Below, in pieces: positions 1 to 4,647 of a stretch of 6,247 nt of DNA. Below the pieces are notes generated by a model, which did not search any database, was not told the DNA's origin, and worked only from the letters and a program-made list of their open reading frames with translations. Made by a program: the position numbers and the translations under genes. This DNA is from an uncultured bacterium (lineage in GTDB: Bacteria; Verrucomicrobiota; Kiritimatiellia; CAIKKV01): positions 1 to 6,247 of the forward strand of contig CAIKKV010000004.1 in NCBI GenBank assembly GCA_903828035.1. Direction: 5' to 3'. Position 1 is the stretch's first letter, and every line of letters begins with the position of its first letter.

Positions 1-607
1 GCGCCATGATCAGCAGCTTGTTGCGCGTCTGGAACCGCATCAGGCTGGCCGCCGACGGGGCGGCCCCCGCTTCATCGCGGAAGCGCTTGAGCGCGAAGAC
101 CCGCTCGATGAAGTTCTCCCGGATATCGGGATCGTGCAGCCGCCCCTCCTCCTCCACCGGCAGATCCGGAAAGGCCGCCGAAAACGTCCGGGCCCACAGC
201 CCCGAGGTCAGGTTCGACGGCATGCCCCTGTCCGTGTACAGCTTCACGCGGAAAAGGCCGCAGCTCGGGGAGTCCGACTTGAAGATGTAGGCGCACAGCC
301 CTTCCGCGCGCAAAGCCGCCACCCGCCGGCCCGCCCATTCCAGCATGCGGTCCGTGTGATCCACCTTGCTGAGGACGGCGCTGAGCCGCGGAGTCGCCGA
401 CTCGCCAACCAGGTGGATGGATTCCCGGGGAACGGAAAGGCCGCATTCCACCTCCGGGCAAACCGGAACGTAGGAGAAATAGCGGCCCAGGGTGCCGGTC
501 AGGTACCGGTCGAGCTTGTGGCTGCCGTCGTAGCGGACGCCCTCGCCCGCCAGGCAGGCGCTGATCCCGACCTTGATCTTTTCCACGCTCTTCGGCGGCG
601 CCTCCAT
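1..607 (-). CDS. TudS-like DUF523 + DUF1722 (YbgA-type) protein, C-terminus cut by window edge
   Basis: Reading leftward from the ATG at 607-605, 202 codons are open to the window edge; the end of the gene lies outside. Residues about 12-150 match DUF523, the family that includes the thiouracil desulfurase TudS: KVGISACL (12-19), VRYDGSHK (24-31), PVCPEVECGL (48-57), VDHT (82-85) and KSDSPSCG (110-117). Cys18, Cys50 and Cys116 sit in the family's three conserved cysteine blocks, which in TudS hold a [4Fe-4S] cluster that accepts sulfur from thiolated nucleobases. Residues from about 160 begin DUF1722, with the typical RFQTRNKLLIMA at 191-202; roughly 100 residues of that domain should be missing. 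A cytoplasmic role in removing sulfur from thiouracil-like compounds is inferred from the family; substrate is unknown. The start is fixed by a stop codon at 640-638 in the same frame and by the fit to family N-termini. It follows tpx by 25 bases. Domain identity is strong, function less so. Confidence 0.87.
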   Translation of the reverse strand, partial: MEAPPKSVEKIKVGISACLAGEGVRYDGSHKLDRYLTGTLGRYFSYVPVCPEVECGLSVPRESIHLVGESATPRLSAVLSKVDHTDRMLEWAGRRVAALRAEGLCAYIFKSDSPSCGLFRVKLYTDRGMPSNLTSGLWARTFSAAFPDLPVEEEGRLHDPDIRENFIERVFALKRFRDEAGAAPSAASLMRFQTRNKLLIMA

Positions 608-636
608 CAGGCCCGCCCCGCGCGCGGCCCGCTCAT
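607..636 (-). promoter_or_regulatory. 9-codon mini-frame bridging tpx and the TudS-like gene
   Basis: On the minus strand an ATG at 636-634 overlaps the tpx stop (ATGA, 636-633). Its frame reads MSGPRAGRA and ends in a TGA at 609-607 whose A is the first base of the TudS-like ATG (TGATG, 609-605). No good Shine-Dalgarno sequence precedes the TudS-like start; the nearby sequence is only a G/C run. The arrangement would let ribosomes finishing tpx reinitiate and hand over to the next gene. This is inference: a short open frame in such GC-rich sequence can arise by chance, and nothing shows it is translated. Confidence 0.25.
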
Positions 637-1133
637 TTCAGCGCTTTCACAACCGCCGCATAATCGGGCTCGGTGGTGATTTCCGGCACCAGCTGCGCAT
701 GAATCACCGTGTCCTGCGCATCCAGGACCACCACGGCGCGGCTCATCAGCCCGGCCAGCGGCCCCGCGACGATCTGCGCCCCGTACGCCTTGCCGAAGGC
801 GGGCGAGCGGAAGGTCGACAGCGTCACCACGCGGGCCAGCCCCTCGGCGTCGCAAAAGCGCTTGGCGGCGAACGGCAGGTCGGCCGAAATGTTCAGCAGC
901 ACCACGTCCGCCAGGGCCGCCACCTCGGCGTTGAAGATGCGGGCCGACTTCGCGCAGACGCCCGTGTCGAGGCTCGGCACGATGTTGAGGATCTTGCGCT
1001 TGCCGGCGAAGGCCTTCAGGCCGACATCCTGAAGCTCGCCGTTCGCCAGCGAAAAGTCCGGGGCCTTGGCTCCAATGGCCGGAAGCGCGCCGGCGGTTTC
1101 AACGGGACTGCCTTTGAAGGTGACCTTGCTCAT
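633..1133 (-). CDS. tpx: Thiol peroxidase Tpx (atypical 2-Cys peroxiredoxin)
   Basis: A 166-residue protein, close to the roughly 168 residues of E. coli Tpx. It reduces hydrogen peroxide and organic hydroperoxides in the cytoplasm using thioredoxin as electron donor. From the chosen start, the active-site segment [13 protein letters not shown] holds the peroxidatic Cys60, and the block [18 protein letters not shown] holds the resolving Cys94; both are diagnostic of Tpx. Other family signatures are GKRKILNI before the active site, VVTLSTFR after it, and the C-terminal EITTEPDY. The start at 1133 is preferred because AGGAG lies 5 bases upstream and the protein then begins MSKVTFKG, like its relatives. 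Longer versions beginning at an ATG at 1160 or a TTG at 1169 add an unconserved head. The gene is divergent from the URO-D-like gene and probably leads an operon with the TudS-like gene. All catalytic residues are intact. Confidence 0.96.
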   Translation of the reverse strand: MSKVTFKGSPVETAGALPAIGAKAPDFSLANGELQDVGLKAFAGKRKILNIVPSLDTGVCAKSARIFNAEVAALADVVLLNISADLPFAAKRFCDAEGLARVVTLSTFRSPAFGKAYGAQIVAGPLAGLMSRAVVVLDAQDTVIHAQLVPEITTEPDYAAVVKALK

Positions 1134-1138
1134 GTTCG

Positions 1139-1143
1139 CTCCT
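1139..1143 (-). promoter_or_regulatory. Ribosome binding site of tpx
   Basis: AGGAG on the minus strand, 5 bases before the ATG at 1133. It decides the start against in-frame upstream ATG and TTG codons, which would place this site inside the coding region. Confidence 0.75.
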
Positions 1144-1288
1144 GCTGTTGAATAGGACATGTTTGACAAGGAAACTGTACCGCATTTACCCCCCTGCGGC
1201 CATTAGAATAAACCCGACCCGGAGCGACTCCTTTGAAAAACGATTTGTAAACCTCAAAAAAGTTTTCGCACGCCGGCTCGGATGAATG

Positions 1289-1317
1289 TTTCCTTTTCCG
1301 GAAGAATGGATTATAAC
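1289..1317 (+). promoter_or_regulatory. Possible sigma70-type promoter for the URO-D-like gene
   Basis: TATAAC at 1312-1317 matches five of six -10 consensus bases. A weak -35 candidate, TTTCCT at 1289-1294, lies 17 bases upstream and matches only three of six. Transcription would start near 1324, giving a leader of about 20 bases that includes the AGGAG at 1330-1334. This geometry agrees with translation from 1345 rather than from the upstream ATG codons at 1282 or 1306. I found no convincing promoter for tpx in the same 211-base divergent spacer (1134-1344), which is AT-richer than the genes around it. Confidence 0.35.
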
Positions 1318-1329
1318 CCTCGCATTCAC

Positions 1330-1334
1330 AGGAG
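1330..1334 (+). promoter_or_regulatory. Ribosome binding site of the URO-D-like gene
   Basis: AGGAG, 10 bases before the ATG at 1345; the spacing is slightly long. The alternative ATG codons at 1282 and 1306 lack a well-spaced Shine-Dalgarno sequence. Confidence 0.5.
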
Positions 1335-1344
1335 CACGGACACC

Positions 1345-2442
1345 ATGGACCTCACCCAGCTCGATCTTCCGGCCATTTCCGACCGCTGCTACCGGACCTT
1401 CAAACGCGAGAACCACGACCGCCCCCTGGTTCACCTGACCTACGCGCTCGAGCCCGGAAAGAAGCTGGCCCTGCCGCCCGCGCCGGCGTCGGTCCGCGAG
1501 CAGTGGCTCGACTTTGACTGGCGCCTCGAGTGCCACGCGCGCCGCATGGCGGTCACGGGCTTCATGCTGGAAGGCTTCCCCCAGTTCAACTGCAACCTGG
1601 GCCCCGATATCCTGGCCGCCTGCACGGGCAGCGAGCTGGAGTTCGCGCCCGGCACCAGCTGGGCCAAGTACCGGGTCAAGGACTGGGCGGACGAGCCCCC
1701 GATCCGCTTCCTGCCCGACTGCTACTACTGGACACAGATGGAGCGATTCCTGAAGATGAGCGCCACGCAGGGCAGGGGCCGCTGGCTGACGGAGTCCGGC
1801 GACCTGCACTCCAACGGCGACGGGCTAGCCGCGCTGCGCGGCCCGCAGGACCTGCTGCTGGACCTGTACGACTGCCCCGAGGAGATCCACAAGCGCCTGG
1901 CCGAATGCCACACCGTTTACGAGGCCATGCTGCAGGCGCACTTCGACATCCTCCACCCCCTCTCGGGCGGCTACAACAGCAGCTGGTGCTGCGCCGCGGT
2001 CAAGGGGCGCTTCGCCACGATTCAGAACGATTTCTGCTGCATGGTGGGCAAGCCCCAGTTCGACGAGTTTTTCAAGGACTACATCAAGAAGGAGTCGGAC
2101 GTCCTCGACTGCTGCATCTACCACCTGGACGGACCGGGCGCCGTCCAGCACCTGGAGTCGATCTGCGAGGCCCCGAAGCTGGACCTGATCCAGTGGGTTC
2201 CGGGCGACGGGAACAAGACGGTGCGGCACTGGCCCGATTTGCTGAAAAAGGTACAAGAGCTGGGCAAGGGCCTCTGGCTCTTCGGCACGCCCCGGGAGCA
2301 CCTCGAGATGATGGAGTTCCTCAAGCCCGAAGGCTGCATGCACATCGTCTGGGCGGACTCCAAAGAGGACGCCGACGCCTTCGTGAAGCAGATGGAGGCG
2401 GTCCAGAAAGCCCGGCGTCCCGCGACCGTCACCCGGCCCTGA
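1345..2442 (+). CDS. Uroporphyrinogen decarboxylase-superfamily (TCP2/methyltransferase-like) protein, cysteine-rich
   Basis: A 365-residue cytoplasmic protein without signal peptide or membrane segment. It resembles URO-D-superfamily proteins often annotated as trimethylamine corrinoid protein 2 (TCP2)-like or corrinoid methyltransferase-like. Supporting segments are SGDLHSNGDGLAALRGPQDLL (about 151-171), the substrate-pocket-like GGYNSSWCCAAVKGRF (208-223), IYHLDGPGAVQHLESI (258-273), LDLIQWVPGDG (279-289) and EGCMHIVWADSKEDAD (329-344). In MtaA/MtbA-type methyltransferases zinc is bound by His-X-Cys plus a later Cys. Here the corresponding stretch appears to read His260-Leu-Asp262, with Cys331 as a possible later ligand, so classic zinc/thiol chemistry is uncertain. 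There are 15 cysteines, including pairs at 215-216, 231-232 and 256-257. No corrinoid-binding protein or reactivation factor is nearby. True haem-pathway HemE is unlikely, because the usual HemE N-terminal arginine-rich motif is absent. Superfamily call is fairly secure; the reaction is unknown. Confidence 0.8.
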   Translation: MDLTQLDLPAISDRCYRTFKRENHDRPLVHLTYALEPGKKLALPPAPASVREQWLDFDWRLECHARRMAVTGFMLEGFPQFNCNLGPDILAACTGSELEFAPGTSWAKYRVKDWADEPPIRFLPDCYYWTQMERFLKMSATQGRGRWLTESGDLHSNGDGLAALRGPQDLLLDLYDCPEEIHKRLAECHTVYEAMLQAHFDILHPLSGGYNSSWCCAAVKGRFATIQNDFCCMVGKPQFDEFFKDYIKKESDVLDCCIYHLDGPGAVQHLESICEAPKLDLIQWVPGDGNKTVRHWPDLLKKVQELGKGLWLFGTPREHLEMMEFLKPEGCMHIVWADSKEDADAFVKQMEAVQKARRPATVTRP

Positions 2443-2451
2443 GCCCTTCCC

Positions 2452-3048
2452 CTACGCCGTCGGACGGCTCTCCTTGCCGGCGGCCACGAGGCTCGCCAGC
2501 CAGGCGAGATTGTCCGCGAAGCGCTCCACCGCCGCCTCGCCGGCCTCGTCGTCGGTGACGGCCATCGCATCGAGGCCCGCGCCCTTGCGGCCGCACGGCA
2601 TGCCCGCCATCACGAACTCCTGGGCCAGGAACCAGGTCAGCAGCCGCGCGACCGACCGGCTCGCCGCCTCCTTGCGCAGGACGATGATGGGGCCCCCCGT
2701 CTTGCGGGAAAAGACGTGCTCGTTCGCCGCCGACACCTGCCCCGCCCGCTGAAGCAGGTTCTTGAGCTGCTCCGACGTGGCGCCCCGGTCCCCCGGAATG
2801 CCGATCACCAGGATGTCCGCCGCGCGCATGGCTTTGAACGCAATGGCGAAATCGTCCTCGATCGTGCACGAGCCGTCCCGCGTGACGCCGCAGTCCCCGC
2901 ATTTGCGGCAGGGCTCGATGCGCTTCCACTTGAGCAGCATCAGCTCCCCCTTGACCCCCTTCTTCGCAAGCCGGTCCAGGCAGCACTTGAGCAGCCGCTC
3001 CGTGTTCCCGCCCTGCCGCGGGCTTCCGCAGATCGCAATCGCTTTCAT
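2452..3048 (-). CDS. Flavodoxin-fold iron-sulfur flavoprotein (Isf-like / NADPH-dependent FMN reductase family)
   Basis: A 198-residue protein starting at 3048, with GGAG 9 bases upstream (3058-3061). The N-terminus KAIAICGSPRQGGNTERLL (2-20) is the first beta strand and FMN phosphate-binding loop of the flavodoxin-like FMN reductase family. Cys47, Cys50, Cys53 and Cys61 form C-X2-C-X2-C-X7-C, the compact spacing that ligates a [4Fe-4S] cluster in archaeal and bacterial iron-sulfur flavoproteins. The second flavin loop reads IGIPGDRGATSEQLKNLLQRAG (about 87-107), where relatives usually have an aromatic residue after Pro; the SEQLK...QR part is conserved. A likely role is soluble electron transfer or reduction of oxidants via FMN and possibly an Fe-S cluster; partner and substrate are unknown. 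It is monocistronic, convergent with the URO-D-like gene (9 bases between stops) and divergent from the SDR gene. A simple NAD(P)H:FMN reductase or quinone reductase is the alternative. Confidence 0.85.
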   Translation of the reverse strand: MKAIAICGSPRQGGNTERLLKCCLDRLAKKGVKGELMLLKWKRIEPCRKCGDCGVTRDGSCTIEDDFAIAFKAMRAADILVIGIPGDRGATSEQLKNLLQRAGQVSAANEHVFSRKTGGPIIVLRKEAASRSVARLLTWFLAQEFVMAGMPCGRKGAGLDAMAVTDDEAGEAAVERFADNLAWLASLVAAGKESRPTA

Positions 3049-3157
3049 GGCTTTTCACTCCGTGCAACCGGGCGCTCCCCGGAAGCGGCTTCAATCCGGC
3101 GGGGCGGCGGAATCAATGGGTCCCAGGCATTCGCCCTGATTTCTCCCAACTTCACCC

Positions 3158-3163
3158 ACTATA
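3158..3163 (-). promoter_or_regulatory. Possible -10 element for the flavoprotein gene
   Basis: Read on the minus strand this is TATAGT, five of six matches to the -10 consensus, in the 205-base divergent spacer. The expected -35 position holds GTGATG, which is poor, so the call is tentative. The leader to the ATG at 3048 would be about 100 bases. Confidence 0.25.
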
Positions 3164-3177
3164 CGGAAGATCCGCCG

Positions 3178-3205
3178 TTGCATCACCTGAAAAAACGTCT
3201 ATGAT
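3178..3205 (+). promoter_or_regulatory. Sigma70-like promoter for the SDR gene
   Basis: TTGCAT (-35, 3178-3183) and TATGAT (-10, 3200-3205) are separated by 16 bases in an AT-richer spacer. TATGAT matches five of six consensus bases; TTGCAT keeps the key TTG. Transcription would start near 3212, leaving a leader of about 40 bases before the ATG at 3254. It overlaps the divergent spacer shared with the flavoprotein gene, so one regulator could act on both. Confidence 0.5.
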
Positions 3206-3239
3206 AGGAAAAATCCGTACTGTCAGGTCCGGTCATCCT

Positions 3240-3243
3240 GGAG
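3240..3243 (+). promoter_or_regulatory. Ribosome binding site of the SDR gene
   Basis: GGAG within TGGAGAAAG, 10 bases before the ATG at 3254. The encoded protein then begins directly with the first Rossmann strand (MKVCIVGGTG), which supports this start. Confidence 0.55.
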
Positions 3244-3253
3244 AAAGACGAAC

Positions 3254-4255
3254 ATGAAGGTTTGCATCGTCGGCGGCACCGGCAACATCAGCACCCCCAT
3301 CACCCGCCTGCTTGTGGAGTCCGGGCACCAGGTGACGCTCTTCAACCGCGGCAAGGGCGCGGAGCCGCCCAAAGGCGTCTCCGTCCTGACGGGCGACCGC
3401 CAGGACCGGCCGGCCTTTGAGGCGGCCATGCAGGCGGCCCGCTTCGACGCCGCGATCGACATGATCTGCTTCACGGCCGAGGATGCGGCCAGCGCGGTGC
3501 GCGCCTTCCGCGGCGTCAAGCACCTGATCTTCACCTCCACGGTCTGCACCTACGGCGTGCAGTCCGACTGGCTGCCCGTCACCGAGGACCATCCCGTGCG
3601 CCCCATCACCGACTACGGCCGCAACAAGGTGGAGGCGGGCCGGGTCTTCATGGAGGCCTACTACCACGAGAACTTTCCCGTCACCATCATCAAGCCCTCC
3701 ACCACCTTCGGCCCGAAATGGAACCTGCTCCGCCAGATCGCCTGGGAGGCGGCCTGGGTGGACCGCGTGAAGAAGGGCAAGCCGATCGTCGTGTGCGGCG
3801 ACGGCCGCGCGCTTCACCAGTGGCTGTATGTCGACGACGCCGCGCCCGCCTTCGCCTTCGCCCTGGGGCGCGACCGCTGCATCGGCCAGATCTACAACAT
3901 GATGAAAAACGAGTTCGGCTCCTGGGCCGACTACCACAAAACCGCCATGCAGGTGATCGGCCGCGAGGTGGAGCTGGTGGGCGTGCCGCTGGACTCCCTG
4001 ATCGCCGCCAAAACGCCCAACGTGGGCATCTGCGAGACGATCTTTTCGCACAACACGGTCTACAGCCCGGACAAGCTCATGCGCGACGTGCCGGAGTTCC
4101 GCCCCCGGATCTCGCTCAAGGAAGGCATCGGGCGCGTGCTGGAAGCCATGGAGCGCGAGAACCGGATCCCCGATTCCGACAAGGAAACCTGGGAGGACAC
4201 ACTCATTGCCGCCCAGCGGCGGGTGGGCGAGCGAGCCCTTCAACAAAATCCATGA
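3254..4255 (+). CDS. NAD(P)-dependent epimerase/dehydratase, extended short-chain dehydrogenase family
   Basis: A 333-residue cytoplasmic protein of normal extended-SDR length. The Rossmann nucleotide-binding motif is VGGTGNIS (6-13). LFNRGKG (29-35) follows the second strand; its Arg32 would favour NADP(H) over NAD(H), an inference. GDRQDR (47-52) fits the adenine-contacting Asp-Arg region. The catalytic set is intact: Ser95/Thr96 in FTSTVCTYG and the YxxxK pair Tyr121/Lys125 in DYGRNK. KPSTTFGP (147-154) and HQWLYVDD (188-195) are the substrate-side motifs seen in sugar-nucleotide epimerases and dehydratases. A sugar-nucleotide or related carbonyl/hydroxyl substrate is likely, but the subfamily members differ widely and no sugar-biosynthesis gene is adjacent. 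The last 53 bases overlap, in antisense, the end of the response-regulator gene. Family call is secure; substrate is not known. Confidence 0.92.
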   Translation: MKVCIVGGTGNISTPITRLLVESGHQVTLFNRGKGAEPPKGVSVLTGDRQDRPAFEAAMQAARFDAAIDMICFTAEDAASAVRAFRGVKHLIFTSTVCTYGVQSDWLPVTEDHPVRPITDYGRNKVEAGRVFMEAYYHENFPVTIIKPSTTFGPKWNLLRQIAWEAAWVDRVKKGKPIVVCGDGRALHQWLYVDDAAPAFAFALGRDRCIGQIYNMMKNEFGSWADYHKTAMQVIGREVELVGVPLDSLIAAKTPNVGICETIFSHNTVYSPDKLMRDVPEFRPRISLKEGIGRVLEAMERENRIPDSDKETWEDTLIAAQRRVGERALQQNP

Positions 4256-4646
4256 TCTGCCTGACAAGATCGACCAGGGCGAGGAAGGTCGCCGGTTTGA
4301 CGAGATAGAGGCATCGCTTGGGATCCCAGCCGGCCAGCACCTCCTGCTCATGCTGGGAGCTGGTCAGCACCACCAGCGGAACAAACCGCAAATCCGGATC
4401 GTCCTGGATCTGCCGGATCACCTCCGCGCCGCTCTTCCGGGGCAGGTTCAAATCCAGGACAATCAGGTCGGGCCGCGGCTCCTGGCCGCCCGACCGGCAG
4501 GCATCAAGATGCTCCATGGCCGACACCCCGTCCTGCTCGACGTGAAGACGGCAGTCCGCCCCTGCCCTTTGCACGGCCTGCTTGAACAGGACCACGTCCC
4601 CGGCATTGTCTTCAACCAATAAAACGCCTGTCGTATTCATCGTCAT
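4203..4646 (-). CDS. Single-domain response regulator, CheY/Rcp1-like
   Basis: A 147-residue protein that is a receiver domain only, with no DNA-binding or enzymatic output. The acidic pocket is Glu12/Asp13 (LLVEDNAGD), the phosphoacceptor is Asp65 in LIVLDLNLPRKSG, the switch threonine is Thr95 (VVLTSS) and the conserved lysine is Lys117 in YLVKPA. The layout and the C-terminal helix (IMDFVEGLARPP) resemble Rcp1-type receivers that partner phytochrome-class kinases. Phosphate would pass from the adjacent kinase to Asp65; the downstream target is not in this window. The start at 4646 is favoured because AGAGG sits 5 bases upstream; an ATG two codons later is the alternative. Only one base separates it from the kinase stop codon, so the two are almost certainly co-translated. 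Its final 53 bases overlap the SDR gene on the other strand. Confidence 0.95.
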   Translation of the reverse strand: MTMNTTGVLLVEDNAGDVVLFKQAVQRAGADCRLHVEQDGVSAMEHLDACRSGGQEPRPDLIVLDLNLPRKSGAEVIRQIQDDPDLRFVPLVVLTSSQHEQEVLAGWDPKRCLYLVKPATFLALVDLVRQIMDFVEGLARPPAAGRQ

Positions 4647-4647
4647 A

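Noticed and set aside
1236..1268. Imperfect inverted repeat GAAAAAC...GTTTTC in the tpx/URO-D-like spacer as an operator.
   Set aside because: The arms are short, A/T-run based and imperfect; this is likely in any AT-rich spacer and matches no operator I recognise.
1282..1344. An upstream ATG at 1282 (or 1306) as the start of the URO-D-like gene.
   Set aside because: No well-spaced Shine-Dalgarno site, the extra residues look unlike family N-termini, and a -10-like TATAAC lies inside this stretch.
2457..2469. Inverted repeat GCCGTCGGACGGC as a terminator between the convergent genes.
   Set aside because: The stem is only about 4 bp once a workable loop is allowed, there is no T-run on either side, and it lies within the flavoprotein coding end.
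1530..2558. A 342-codon plus-strand frame overlapping the URO-D-like gene.
   Set aside because: Its translation is Arg/Pro/Gly-rich with no domain, in a shifted frame within a gene that has clear homology motifs.
2429..3094. A 221-codon minus-strand frame overlapping the flavoprotein gene.
   Set aside because: It is a shifted-frame shadow; the flavin loop and cysteine motif are in the other frame.
3206..3238. Partial symmetry CCGTACTGTCAGGTCCGG after the SDR promoter as an operator or hairpin.
   Set aside because: Only the outer three bases pair well; there is no stable stem or known regulator site.
3233..4351. A 372-codon minus-strand open frame lying opposite the whole SDR gene.
   Set aside because: It is antisense to a gene with complete SDR motifs, shows low-complexity His/Val/Gly/Asp-rich composition and no recognisable domain. 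Such frames are a side effect of GC-rich codon use.
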